DNA of 64,000 bases from positions 25,050,626 to 25,114,625 of the forward strand of contig CM060064.1 in the NCBI GenBank assembly GCA_030533445.1. The letters run 5' to 3'. Made by a program: the position numbers and the translations under genes. Below the pieces are notes generated by a model. It was given only the letters and a program-made list of their open reading frames with translations. It did not search any database and was not told where the DNA came from. Shown here piece after piece: positions 13,501-28,500 of this stretch. This DNA is from Cyprinodon diabolis (Eukaryota; Chordata; Actinopteri; Cyprinodontiformes; Cyprinodontidae). Positions within the stretch are counted from its first letter, which is position 1. Each line of letters begins with the position of its first letter.

Positions 13501-16500
13501 GTATGGGGTGTGTGTAAAGGTATGTTCTTCGTAAGCTGATGGATTCCTTAACGTCCAACAGGGCAAGGGGAAAGCAGAATATGGGAAACATCTGGCTGGC
13601 TGTGGAGCACACAAACACACATGGCCCCCCTCCTCCAAACTGTGAAACATGACCACATAATTGATTTATCAGAATGCCCTGTGTCGACTCCCAAGAGCTG
13701 ACGCTCCTCCCTGCCAGCCTTGACATCTTTAAAAGAAAAAATACATGCTCACACACGCGACATGCCTTTTGAGCATGCTGCATTTTGCTAAACAGTGCTA
13801 GAATTTCATGTTGCAGGGGACCATTCTTTAAATTACAAAGCCTCTGTTTCCCGTGTATGTCGGCCTTTAGGGAGCCAAGCGGAGTATTACCCCGGAACGC
13901 ATGCACAAGTTGAGCGTGACACAAGCACAGCCATGGGAGTCAGAGGGTACGGAATGAGGGTCAAGGTGGTGATCGGACGACTTTGGGAAACATCATTCAA
14001 ATTAAGTGTGGCAAGAACTTCTTAGCATGGATGTTTTATTGTATCGTGTGAGTTTGGAGTTTATGTTTTTCGGGTACTCACAACTCACCTCTGTTCCTGT
14101 CACCATCGGGTTCCCGAGATCGCAAACCACCACCCTGGACTCGTTGATGGTCTTGTACTCGCAGTTTAGCTGAGTGAGAGACTGGTGAAAGAAAAACAGA
14201 TAAGACTGGGAAAGGGGAAAACATAAGGAGGTAAGAGGCCATCCGAATCCAGAGGAGGAGGAACATAGGAGGGAAAGAGTGATGGATACTCTGACACTAA
14301 TAATATTATCAATCAAAAAGCTCCATTACACCCTCATTAGCTCACATACACACACGTGTGCCATCAAACAGACACACTTGAACAAACTGACCCTATCCAT
14401 TACCATGGCAGCTAATGCAGCCTTTTAATCATAATAGGGGCTTTTGGGCTGATGCCAGTAAAGCATATCCTGCTGATAGCCTTGCAGTAATCAGGCCAGA
14501 TGCATGACTTAATGGTACAACAGGAAGTGATGCTGCACCGCAACTGCAGCCTCAAATAGGACACTTCCTTAAATGATTTTTGGCTGCAGTCAAAATAAGG
14601 ATACAGTGTTAGCCTAAAAACGGCGTTCAGAAGTTTGGTAATGTATTTATACTATTGTCTAAAGTAGAATGATGAAGCAGAAAACAAATTTTAATAAAAA
14701 ATAATTGAGTCATTTTGGTGCACATTTTCTTTAAACTTGAAAGGTTCAAAACTATACAAAGAGACTGAAATATATTCAAACAGTGCCCTTTAGTATTTAA
14801 ATAATATCCCTTAGGAAGTTGCAGGGGATCCATATAGGCCTTTTGTAAAACAAGGTTACTTTAGAGTTCATTCAGATGTTTGCTTCCAGGCATGGAAACC
14901 ATGCTAATGTTGGAGCCAATTCTAAACCAAAAGCATGAAGATGACTTTATTCATGCAAAAAACTGATCCAATATGTGTTTGAGATCATAGCACTGTTGGT
15001 ACACGCAAATGCCAAGAAGCCAAAATGGCCTCCAGTGAAAATTATTTTAAGGTCTGATGAGAGATAGATTTAGATATTCGGCCACAATACTGAAAATAAT
15101 TTTTTTTTTTGAAGGAGTTAAAGGGAGGTTTGTTTAACCCTTAAAAACGGAAAGCACAGTTATGGTAGTATCATGCTTAGGCTCTACTTTTCCACAACAG
15201 AGTTCTTCAACTTTACTTCAAAGTGGCAGCGAAATGGTTCAAATTTAGAAACAACTGGATTTTCCTGGATGAAACCAAACACACATTAGAACTGGTTTGG
15301 AATGGTTATCAAATAAAGCAGGTTAACACAAACTACTGGAAAACCATTTCAAAATCATAATAATTTGTAGGTTTTTCTTAAAAAAAATGGCTCAGCACCA
15401 AAAATGCAAATGGTAAATTAACATTTTATTGAGATTGATACATTCTGGAATGAATGTCGGTCAGATAAGCCAGAATTATACCAGAATCTGACTGACTGCT
15501 ACTTAAAGGGATTTTCCTGCAACCTGGTGAGGGTCGATGAACCCAGCAGTGGGTGGGAAGTTGTGCACCTACAGTAGTTGTTGTTCATGCAATTAGTCAG
15601 AGCTGTTAAATAATATCACTTCCTGATTTATGCTGAAAAATGCATTATTAAGAATTAAAGATTAAGGCTGTGATAAGTACATGTAAACATCTAACCCACA
15701 TTGTATATTTCAGTCATTAATATCAACTTGATATTGATTCAATCAAGAGATTTCGTGTGATGCCCCACCTCTACCCTGCGCTCTACTCCAATGTAGTCGG
15801 CCTCCGGTGGAATCCGTGTGTACAGCTCTGTCTCGTACGCCCCCTCTCCCTGGTTCATTGCAGTGATGGTCAGCATCACCAGGTTGTCATCTCCAATCAC
15901 CAACTCTGAGCGATCCCTGGATTTGTGTGTTGAGAAAGAGACAATGATTGACAAAAAGAAGCAAATTGTGACATTTATCATTTTAGGACTGCACTTAATG
16001 TGCAATCAGCTGCACAGGAATGCAACAGCCCCCAACAGTGCGTGAGCGTGTATGTGTTAGTCACTGCCTGGTGAGAGAATATTTATACAAGGCTGCCATG
16101 GAGATGCCGCACAGCTGGAAGCACTATACTGAGAAGGTTGTTTCACATTCATGTGTGCACGCAACATCTCTAACAGGTTGAAAGTGACCAAAATGTGAGC
16201 AAGTTCATTGTAAAACGTGATCATCTGTTGAGGAATAGCAGACATTCTGTCTTTGCTTTACTTTCATGAATGCCTGCTTTTTGGAAGTCTAGGATTTGCA
16301 GGTTGGGGTCAAAGGGCGTCACTGTGAAAGCCTTACATGCTGGCAGAAAGCTGTAGGTCGGGGATACATATGTTGTCATCACCACAGTCAAGAAGGATGT
16401 AAGCCTGCAAAGAAAGAGTCGCACATGGAGAAGGAACGTTAGAGGAAAATTGTTCAGTTATCACTAGACATGTGGTTCTCTAATCTTTCATAACGAGGAC

Positions 16501-19500
16501 CACCTCACAGAAAATCTATTTTTCACAAGCATCACTATACTGATGAAAATGTGATAATAAAGAATAAATTTGATAGTCTCTTTGGTTACAGCAGAAAAAA
16601 TATGCTGGAAATGAATAAGTGGAAGAAGTTTACTGCAATTTATGATGAAAAAAAGGACTATAAATCTGCTATTGGAAATTCTTATAACCCTGATTCAATA
16701 TCTAATGTGGTTGCCTAACATGCAAAATGTCCCACTAGCTAATGTAACAATGGTTTATATGCATTTTTGATGTTTTTTATCCCCTTTGAAAACAGCTTCT
16801 TCCAGTCTGAAGAGAACCCAAGTTGCACTATTTGTACCACAGCTTGAGAACTGATGCTTTAAATGTGATAATATCGAAAACAGGTAAGTAATTACTGCAG
16901 TGGATTAAAAAATAATTGATAATAGAGTTTTTTGTTAAATATATAAACAGAGAAATCTAGTTTTTAAAACAACCAATATTTATTAATAAAAACGTGCGCA
17001 CTTCTTTCAGAAGTCGAATCTGTTCTGCTCACCAAAGCTCGGCGCCGAAAGATTTAAAAGTGGACACATCCACTTTGATAAAGAGCAATCAAAGGGGGGT
17101 TCTAATTCATTAGGTTACACATATTTCCTTTCTTCGAGAGATTTTCTCTTTCCCGGGCTTTGTTGCGTGGCCGGCAATGTCTTCATCATTCTTATTATTG
17201 TTTATTGCTGTTATATATTAAACTGCTGAACTAAACGGGGAAAAGGTTTCCCAGAGTTAACTGCGATGGGCTTTTATACTGTATCTCAGTTAAAGGTAGT
17301 TAATGTGGAACATTGTGTACACTGATCTAGTCATAATAAGTCCTGTTATGCATCAGGGTTTTGATTTCAACTTTTCATTGTTTCACACGAGGTTCATCTT
17401 AAAAATTCATGTCATCATTGATCGGATTATTACATGGATAGCATAATCTAATGAACTAGAGCTTTCTGATGTAAATCTCTGAAAATGTAAACCTACATGT
17501 TCCTGGAGGAATGTGCTGCTGTACTGGTTGAGAATCGGTGGAAGAGTTTGTTCCCCAGAAGGTGGGGCGAGGCTGTAGTTCAGGGCCAAAGCAATGGGGG
17601 TCAGTTTGTCCCTGAACTCATCCTCCTCCTGCAAAGCAAGAGAAAGAGAAGACAACATGACTGTAATTATATTTATGGTTAAACAGGTAGCCTACTGACT
17701 GGTTCTTATATGAGTGTGCTACTTTGGGACTTACCTTCAGATAAATCATATAGCTCAGACACGCATGTGGGCGGCTTTGACCCAGTCTGAGGAGCCCTGA
17801 GCGCTGAGTCTCATGGGTTTCCAAGAAGAGGACTCGCTTAACCCCGCCCCTTGTGCCTTTAAGCCAATCCAGCTGAAGCTCAGCTTTTAAACCTGAGCAG
17901 ATATTGGGAGGAGAAAACAATAGATTCAAATTTCAAATACTAAGAATCAATGATAGATATGGTCATGCAGAAAGCAGCTACATGCATGAAGGTGTTTACT
18001 GTGCATAGATGTATTAGAATAAAAACAGCATCGCTCTTCACAGCCATGCTTTATACAGTGGCTTGCAAAAGTTTTGATTCACCTTTTAGCTATAAACTAT
18101 ACACATTTAATCAACCTCTGCAAATTTCTACAGATTCTATTGGGATGTATTTCACAGACCAAAACAAAGTGGTGTGTATTTGTGAAATGGAACATTAATT
18201 GATGGTTTTTCTTCAATCTTTTGCGTCAATAAATTGTAGATCTGTATTTGACCACATCTAAAAGTTTTGGGGTATCTCTCAACCAGATTTTCGCATCTGC
18301 ACTAGAAAATTTATGCTTATTCCTTTGTGCAAAGTATCTTAAACTAATCAGACTGAGCGTCCGTGTGAACATTTAGTCTGGACTTTATCTGGATTATTCT
18401 AACATAGAAATGTGTCTTTAACTCAACTATTCCAATGTAACTGTTCTAAGACAATTATATGATGTTTTTCTGTTAGAAAATGAATCTCCTCCCAGTTTTA
18501 ACTCTTAACCAGGTTTTATCCTTATTGAATTTGTTTTGTTCCATCCGTCTTACCATCAACTCTAACAAGTTTATCGGATCCTGGTTAAGCACAGCATGCT
18601 GGTCCCAGCACCATGTACACTAATGCATGTTTCTATCTTCTTCTATTGAATCTATCTATCTATCTAGATAGATAGATATAAATATTGATATTTCAGATGG
18701 ATCTTCATCTCTGAAATGTAAACCCTCTGTGCACAGTTACTTACCTACATTGTTGGGGATCCCCACACCACTCACTGCTGCACACACATCTACCTTCAGG
18801 CTGGAGGAAAATGAAAAAACAAAGTTCTAAAATGAATTCAGGAGATCTTCTAAATTCTTCACATCAGATCTGACTTTTTTATGAATATAAAGAGCACAGA
18901 GCCCCAAATGCACAATAAAGCCACAGACACACTGTGCTATGAGCCCGACAGACTGACTGCTTTAATTTATTTTGTCTGTTTCCGATAGAAGTTCATTTTA
19001 AACAGGGAACTCACTAAGTAAATAAATTGCTTCTAAACAAGGCCTTTCTTCCTTCCTCTACTGCAGGGGTCAATAAGAATTACAGTGGAGGTCCAACTAT
19101 TAGACACACAGACATGGGAGACTGGGAAACCTTTCTGCATTTCCTCTACTAATGTTTATTAAGCGCTGTGTAAGTGCGTTCGGTGTTTGTTATCACCTCT
19201 TTAATCAACAACAGGAAAGTGCCTCCCACACAGGGAAATCTACTCTGCTAATATGCAGTAATCTGGTGGATCTCATGGGTGTAACTCGCAGCAGTGAGGC
19301 AGATGACCTAATGCAGGTTTTGTTTCAGAACTGGCACCTGTAAGAGTGTCTCAGTTTACGGAGGGTTTAGGAAACCAGGTTGCAGATGTTGCGGCCATGT
19401 GTGTTTTTGTTAATAATTAGGATTCCCATCGGATAACACGATAATTCTGATAATCAGCTGTTAAAATGTGCTTGGTGTGAATGACAGCTTCATGAGTTTG

Positions 19501-22500
19501 TGTGACAAAACACCAAATTAGCTCTAGAAGAAAACATTTCCAGGTGATTCTGTGCATTTGTTTAACATATGTTGTTAAAATTAAGGTGTGTGAGAGTGTG
19601 TGACCAATAAAAGCCGTGTGTCACATTCAAGGGTATGCTACGCAGAAATGATCCCCAGGTTAGTTATTTTGTTATGCAATTTCTCCGAAATGCATTTGTG
19701 CTGCTCCATCCTACACGAGACGAGACGGCACTCAAGTCCCTGCAGTAAATCCTTTTCAGCAGTGCCAAGAGTCTGCTCTGAATAACCTACGCAAATACTT
19801 AGTAATATCATTATGAAATCTGATTACAAAGCTATTTTCCTCTCAGACAAGGACATATTGTTGCTGCATTAGTCAATAAAGATATAGATGGATTTTATTA
19901 AAGTCTTTTTTGTTTTTTTCTCAGGAAGCTCCAGCATGCTTTGCAGCTCTCTAACTCTTTATTAGGGTCAGCATTAGGGCCAGCATTTCCTCTGGCCCTG
20001 GATGCAGTTATTTGGCAGGTGTACGCACTTTTCATACTTGAGAAGTCGGACAATGTGTTGCAGAAAACAATTTCTTTTCCAGTTTAACTGGCTGTAATTC
20101 AAGTAACTATTCACTTAACAATTTCCCCTTTTCACTGGCACTTTGATCTTTCCACTTAGCCCCAGGTGTGAGTCTCATTTTGAGCTATTATACAAACATC
20201 ACTGAGCCAAGCATTATCCTCTAAGAGAGAAAAAAATATTTAATGTCATATGAAACTTTAACAAGACATATTTGTCCTGCAGCAGTAACATAACAGAAGA
20301 CCAACATTTCTCAAATTGATCTTACAAATAAGTACTTTACTGTGAGTTTCTGGTGGTGCAATGGGTTGCTGTGGTAACAAACAAAAAGAAAGTCCCGTGT
20401 TTGAATCCTAACTGGAGGTTTTCTTTGCATGTTATTTCCACAGGGATAGGCTAAGTAATAGCATTTAGGAATGCGAATGATACCAGATATTTAGGCTTCT
20501 CGTTAGATATAGAACCAACTTGAATAATTTATTGTTCCCATCTTTCCTTTCATAAAGGAAAATATCAATTGCTTGAAAGAAAAGGCATGATTTTCGTCTT
20601 TGCTTTTGGAGAAGAGACAATATTTTTTCAGCCAAAATAGTAACAAGAACCTCAGGAGTTTATTGAAACACGTTCAGGACAACAGCCAACATTGTCTTAA
20701 TAATCTCTGGTGTTAAAGGTGTGGTGGTTACTGTATTTATGTAAATCCCTTTTAATTTCCCACAATGGGGAAATTCACTTTCTGCATTTTACCCACCCCC
20801 ATTGTGCGGTGCCCAAGGAGCAGTGTGGGGTTAAGGGTTTTGCTCAGGATCCTAGAGTGGAGCCTGTGGGGATCCAAACAAGTACTTGCAACCTTATCAC
20901 AGCACAAGCGCACTGCTCTAACCAATGGGCCAACATTCCCCATAACACTTTATCACGAAGTCAGTTGCTCTACAACGTGACAGAGATATTTCATCTTATC
21001 CAATTAAAACTGATGGAAAACAGCTGAAATGTCCCAGAGTTAGATAACTGAAATGCTCTTTTATTCTACTGCTGCTTTCATCATGAAATGACTTCTTCAG
21101 TCCATATCACTGACCTGAAAGTTTATAGTATTCACAGTGTTTAGTGCTTTTTGTTGACCCGACTCATACCCAGTTACTTTTCCGCTTGCTGCCAATACTC
21201 ACAAAGTGCTTCAGAGAAACCACTGTGGAAATGAGCCAAGCCCAACGTCTCCCATCCCAACGCTCCTCCAGCAGTTCCAATACCTTAGGACCAACATCAG
21301 CCAAGTGGGAAGAACCTTTCGGCTGGTTTCCCTGAACTAAACTGCAGCCGAGGCTGCTCAAAGCCACTCTGCCACCCACACGAGCAATGATATAGTCAAA
21401 ACAGAATAATGCAGTCTCAAATTAATTGCAGAGTCTGGTAAATTGGAGTTTTCAGGATATATGAGTTTGTTTTTTTATGGGCTGCCTGATTAATGCACTG
21501 TAGTGTTTGGTAAACAGTCTAATGCTGACAGCAGACATCTAGATCTCAGAGGTGAAATATTTGTCACATCTGTCAGTGTGAGTATAATTGGTGAAAGAAT
21601 GTCTGTAAAGCTGCATTTCTTTTTAGGATGCGGTGTGAGCAGGACAATATCTCTTACAGATATAAGTTTCAGCACAGCAGGGGGCCTCAATAGTTTTATG
21701 TTAGTTTAAGGTTTTGAACGTTTCTTGCTTTAATTCACCTGCTCTGTAATATGATCTGTTAATAGGCTATTAATATTAATAGGCTATAGGCCAACAGCAA
21801 ACTAACCTGATTAGGTAGTCCAACATGAATCTTTCAACTTTCATCTTGAGTTGGAATGTTTGGGAAAGTGGCGTTTTTTTTGTTTACTGGTGCTGTGCAT
21901 ATTTATCCTTAACAAAAACTACTCACTAATCTTGGTTCAAAAACGATAAAATCATACCTAAACACTTTGACAAAAACGCTCACTAGCATGAACTAGTTTA
22001 TGCTCTTTCAATAGTTTTTAATTTGAAATAAAGTTTCACAAACTGTGGTTCATAATGTCATGTACAGGGTAGCATATCAAATATGACATCAAGTATAATC
22101 TCAACCACGGCTTTGTCTGTTCATCTACAATATTCAAAAACTTCTGTTTTCTTTGCTCCTGTCAACCAAAACATGCAAAGATTTTCAACAAAGCTCCTCT
22201 TAGCATTTATTCTACTTCTTCATTTGGCAGAGAGAAATCCGTCTAAAATATGAAAATGGTATTAAAGACATTTGGCAATAGGCTAATGTTTCTCTTCAAA
22301 AGGTTGCACAGCAACAACCAAACTGGGGTGCAGAAACAGCTAATCATTTAGGTTAAAACAGGAACCATCGGTTTATGTGACACTTAAAGCATGCAAACAA
22401 AATGCTTCTCTTTGCCGAATAAAGGGGCAAAGGTGAAAGAAAATACATTTTGCACCTGTACACTATATTTTTCAAATCAGTTTAGAGAGGAATGTGTTTC

Positions 22501-25500
22501 TATATTGTCCATTGTTCTCTCAGTGTTAGATATTAATAACAAATAAAGCAATAGGATTTTATTACATTGTCATAATGTAGCAAAAACAGAGCTGGATGAA
22601 ATTGTGTCTCAATTATGTGCAAAGTGAGTAAATAATAATAAACAACAACATTGCACAGAACAAGGCAGGGATAATACTCTTACATTCTGGCTAATTACGA
22701 ATTTAGGAAAGCAAGAAAGGGATAATTCCCAAAATATAAATTAACGATGCACCAGTCAGCAGTGAAAATATATTAATAAATTCAACAGTTTCATCATGTT
22801 CAATGAAAAAAAATGAGGTCAGTTCCCTAACTTCTGGTCTTCAACCACTTACTTAGACGTTATTTTGATTTAAAAAAAATAATAGATTGAAGGCTTTTTA
22901 TTTTGGTTTTAATATGAATAATGGTCTAACTTTTTAATCTTTTGTTGGATGTAAAACTGCAAACTATTTCAGAGACTGTGTTGCAATTTTTTTATGGCCA
23001 TCATTCAACACATTGTTAATTTAAAACCATGTCTGGACATTTTACAAAGAAAAGTAAGAAAGCTTGGTAGCTACATCTTTAATACAAATTGCTTGATTGA
23101 AAAAATAAACTACTTTAGAGAGCGAAAATCTGTTATTGATTTGGAGAAACAACTTCAAAAATGATAATTAAGTTTTAGAGCTGAGCTTGTTTTACCTTTG
23201 AAAGAAAACTATTTCAGGTTCTTTCTGTTTGCCATTGAAAGTGACTGATTAAGTAAAACTTAAACTAAATTATACAAATGTTTGTGTATTCAAAGGAATA
23301 CGCAAACATAGCCTTTTCCACAAGTAAAATAGGAATATGAATAAAGAAAATATGTCTTCTTAACAAAGGTGTTGTCCTCTAGCTCTTATAAACATTGTCT
23401 CATCTCATGTTGTAATGCAAAGTTCAATGTGATCTCTTTAGATTATTAGACCAAAACAAAGTTGGGTAAAATTGTAGTTTGGACCACAATAAAAAAATGT
23501 TTTTCAAATAAAGAAAATGTGCTGTGGATTTGCATTTAGAATTTTACTGTGTGGATGTCTTTTTATCAGCTCCAGTTATTTTGAAAAGAAAGACATGCAA
23601 AAAGTTAAGCCTCTAGATGTGCAAAACTAGTAGAAGGTGAATCCACAAAGAAATTGTGGAAGTTGGAGAGTTTGTATGAGGTATTCATTCAGAGAGGCTG
23701 AATATACAGTAAACAGATTTCCTTTTCAAATGTATAATGTTAATATAGATTAGTACACAATTAAGTTGTCTCCAAGTATACAAGCTTGCTGGAGTTTTCA
23801 GCTCACCAGATCTGTGACACCCTCCATTGAAGGTACATGAAAAATTGTGAAGTTTTGCCAGGAAATTATGTCCTCCAGTAATAAATAAAAGCCATGTATC
23901 AATGTTTTTTTCTAAGGACCAGTTGTTGCAAAGTGAGGACATTTAGCTGGTCCTCAATGCCATTTTTCTAATGATTAGGTTTAGGGCTAAGGTGTCAATT
24001 GGGTTAGGGTGATGTATGCATTGGTAATGGTTAGTATTAGGGTTAGTTTTAGGATTAGGGCATAGAAAGATGTGAAAATGATTGAAAATCAATAGAAGTC
24101 AATGGGACACACACATGGTCCTCACTACGATGGCAGAGTGAGTATGTGTGTGCATGTGTAAATGCAGATAACCAAAGGAAAATGTATTATTGAAATTACA
24201 AAATGGAATAAGAGAAGCTGCTTTTACCAGGTCACCATGTTAGAGGTCTGAGGCAAGCGACACTGTCTGTCGTCAGGATTGAGGATTCTGGGTGTTAGGG
24301 TCATTGTAGCTTCCACAGACACAACAGCTCGAGACCTGAACACACATGCAAAAAGACAGCTTTTCATCAGGATGGAACATAAAGGACAAATTTCACAACG
24401 TAACATTTTTATTATATTGGTACCTGTAGACTGAGACCTCTCCTGCGCCAAACGCCCCGACTATCAGGTCTGCAATGAGTCACAGGGAGAGGAAGGAGAG
24501 AGGAGGGGTGCAAAACAGTAAGCTTTAAAGAATGCCACAGATGGGACTGATTTCAAGGTCTCCAACAATCTTCATCAAACACAGACACTGCATGTAATAA
24601 ACATGTATAAACACACACATATGCTATGTACAGTAACATAGTGACCTTCCGATATCATTACGCTTTCTCTTTCGAGATACTGTTCTGTTTGTAAGCCAAA
24701 CTCAATGACAAAAAAGAACTATGGGGGTTTGCTTTTTTGTATTTTAAGAGTGCATATATAGGGTATATGAATCATTGCGAGACAGGGACCAAATGAAGCA
24801 TTCCAGGGGCCCAACATCCCATCACTCCAATCAAAGATTGCCAAACAACAACATTACCCAACAGCCCGCGCAGCGAGGTCTAAACTGTAAGCAGCACCAG
24901 ATCTCATCATGGTGCGATTTTATTTGTTTTCATGGGCTTTGTGATGAACACATGATTTTAATAGGCTCTCAAAGTTTAAAATAGAGAGGGTATTTAATGG
25001 CTGTGGTCAGGGGACACATACCAATGGAAGCCAGACACACACACACACACACTTACTCAAATACACAAAATCTGATTAAAACAATGTGAAACTAGAAAAG
25101 AGACCCTTAATAGATACAAGCCATTCTTGCCAGATGTAACAGGAAGTTAAGCTGTGTGATTCTGACAGACGCTGCGACTTTATGTTGCTCAGGAAAAATC
25201 AACTGAAATTTCCACTACCAAACAATGTCTTCTATAGATCTGTCTTTATAAAGAAATGCAAGCTGCATATTTGTGATTCTGCTGTTTAATTCTGTGCCCC
25301 CTTAAGATAAAACCCAATTACAAAGCTCCTCAAAAGGATGGCAACAAATGTTTAAATGCACTCTTGCAGACCATGCTTGCCAAATGCTTTGACTTTTTCC
25401 CTTTATGCATTTAAGAGGAACAAGACTAATTGAATGTAAGAGAGACACATCTGTTTCTGCCTTTGGCAGCAGTCACTGTGTCCCCCTGAAACCACAACAT

Positions 25501-28500
25501 TAAACATTCAGGCCCTGTCCCTTTCCCCCTTGAGTGCACTATGTTCCTCCGTAAGTAGGATGTTGTACTATGAATGTGTGTGTGTGTTTGAGCAAGGAAC
25601 AGTTAACAGAGTTTTAATGGAGACTTTTTAAGATGATCAGAAATGCCATAATTAACTAGGTTTGCGATACTTGTTTTTGGTAACTTAATGTTACCAAAAA
25701 CAGCATCCTTCCACAATGAGGCATAATGAAATGTTTTGCATGATCATTTATTTTCCTAGACCATTGTCATCTGTGCAATTTATAAATCTGTATTATAGCC
25801 ACTTCACATAATATCATTGATCCTAATCTCACAGATTCCAATTTAGTCTCACAATTTAATGCTGCAGTTCAGATATCCTTTTAAACTGATATTTTTTCTG
25901 CTCTATTTCAGTAAGTCTGCAGCTCACTGTCTTTGGGATTCCAGTCAGGTAAGTCCTGATACCTATGCTGTACCAGCAGGTGGTGATGATATTATTGTTA
26001 ACTATGTTAACATTTTTAAAAGGACTATCAATGGCAGAATTCCGGTCGTGACATGTGGAGGATAAAAGCACACGTGGAGGCTCCAGGATTTGTCAGGCTC
26101 TTTTGATGTTTTACTCTCTCGCATCCGGTGTGATGCCACAGTGTGGTTATCACACTTGACATAGAGAAAGAGTTGGGATATCTCTTTGCATACTTAGAGA
26201 AATTTGGTTATGGCCCAAACTTCTTTTCATAAACTCTTATATAATTTGCCATATTATGTCATTATAGACAATTCGTGTAGGAGGGCGGCAAATAAGAAAA
26301 CACTAATATCAGAGTTTTCTTAAGATAACACTATCCTCTTTTTGCCTGTTTTTACTTTTGATGCTGTTTAAAATTTCCTCTTAATCACTAATATCAAAAC
26401 TTATATCTAAAGTTTAGAGGAAACTGAATAAGGACAAAGAGAGGCAGTCTATGCAAAGCTGAACTACTGATCTAATATTTTTGAATGGAAAGACAAAGCA
26501 TGCATTTGCAACATGAGCTTATGTTCTGCAGAGTTTCTCAAACTCCCCATTCCAGAATCTGGTTCAAAATCATTTAAAAAGCTTCGGTTTGTCATTACTT
26601 CCCTTTTTTATTTTCTTGCATGTGAATGAGGGGTGCTAATACAGAGGAAAAAATGTTTGAATTTGTGTGAAAAATGTTATTCATTTTTGGCAAGGAAGTC
26701 CAGGGTGTAGAGAGCACAGACATTTCTGGAATCACACTCAAACAAGTAAAACATTCAAATGTCTTATCAAAACTAATGAGTATCCAAACTTCCCAGTTTG
26801 AAATTAAGAATGAATGCAGGAGACAGATTAAAGCTGACTGAAGACTGTAGGGGCAAATGTAGAATCGGATAAAATGTAATAAATGTAATGGACATTTTGT
26901 AGTGTTAGTGTTTGATATTAAGTTTGGTGCTTCACAATCAATAAACCAACATAGACCATGTATTCCTGGTTATAAATAATGCTATTTTACTGAATTCAAA
27001 GAATTAGACTGGGACTTACGTTTTGCCAAACACATATTCTTAAAACCTGAGAAAAAAAAAATCTTGGATGTCCCTTGTTAGAGTAGTTTAAAAAATCCCC
27101 CAGTAGGGGCATCAGGAACCTGAAGTTGTGTCTGATTTGTTTTTCATGTAGGTTAAGAAAAAAAGGGGAATGAAAAGTAGGGGAGGACGTAGGGAGGAAT
27201 CACACGAGAAAAGATGGAAAGGCTGCCATCAAACCACAATCTGTAAAAGTCGTCAAAGCTAAGGTGTATTTTTAACAGAACGGTGGAGGAAGACCACCTA
27301 ACAGCCAAATTCCCCACTTCATCCCACTGTTTTATTCCTGAAACCATATAGCTTCATTCCTGCCACAACTATGTAAGTTTGACGATGTGTTTGCATGACA
27401 TGAGTCTGATTCTGAGGTTAAGTGTGTCCGGGAGCGTAAGTGAGCACATGGATGATTGAAAAACTAAATCAACGTGAATCCAGTGTTTCCTTGAAGTATA
27501 AATCCTAGTTCCTGGCACACAACAAAACTGCCAAATGCTGTTGTTTTTTGGCTTCTTAGAACATATTGACTGATAGAGAGCTGATAGGTGTAGGAACAGC
27601 CTGGGTAACTTGACTTCCCTATCTGTTAGTGTGTCCTGGGCTGAGAAAAAACACATCTCCCATCCAGAGTTTAGACAGACTTGTCTCTGAATGTCAGCTG
27701 CAACTGCCTGTTTGGCTGCAGGGAGGCTGGCTTTGAAGAGCGAAGGCCAAGGGTCGATGGCACTTAGTGGTTAAAAGTTAGAAATTAATGATTTCTTTAT
27801 TCTTGGATGCAAGAAAAGGATTTGGGAACTTTTCAAATAATTTCTGGAAGGATTTTTAAGCGCAGAATAAAATCCATATAGGGGGGATTATATTGCTAGT
27901 TTAGTTTAGGATGTTCAGTTTGGAAAGCTACAGTATATATCGTAATTGAGAAAACATGTTATGATACTGTATTATTGCAATCACTAAAGTTAAAGCTAAG
28001 TGTTAAAAATTAAGAACATAAAAAAGTGTTTCCCTTTGGCTTCAGAAAAATGTATAACTAAAAAAGTAAATGACCATTTATACTACTTAAAGCATAACAG
28101 TTGCTTCTAGAGGCCATGTAATTAAGTCAGCAGAGTCTTCTGCTGTGTGATTAAATCTCTGTATAAATCATTTAGCCTCATTTAGACCAATTAGCACAAG
28201 AGGGGTCAATAAAAATGTTGTAAATGTTTAAAATAGAGGTAGTTTTCAATATACTTATTATCCAAAGTCTTAAGCATCTAATGGATCTGTGCTCAATTCA
28301 TCATCTGAAAATGACAAAGTATTGCACAACTACAAACCTACCATTAATCCAAGAAGCAGCCAGTTCTTTAGTCTAGAGAAGCTAAAGACTTATATCCACA
28401 GCTCAGGTAAAATCTACAGGATGCAACAGATGTGGACTTTAATTGTGTCTTACCAGCTGAGTGATGAAAGAATGCCTTAAAAAATAAATTGTCTCCACCA

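Larger units (their letters stand above)
18801..24227. other. itga8 intron 15
   Basis: A 5.4-kb intron with a family-3 SINE (20755-20945), a Tc1-like tail remnant (23400-23560) and a TTAGGG-like repeat (23940-24145). The remainder, including 19000-20700 and 21050-23390, shows nothing I can identify. Confidence 0.6.

Noticed and set aside
13490..13924. 144-codon minus-strand open frame
   Set aside because: No motif or splice support, and it overlaps another frame. It fits chance in an intron.
23991..24060. Interstitial telomere
   Set aside because: TTAGGG-like units are few and irregular, and they sit inside a dispersed repeat with its own borders.
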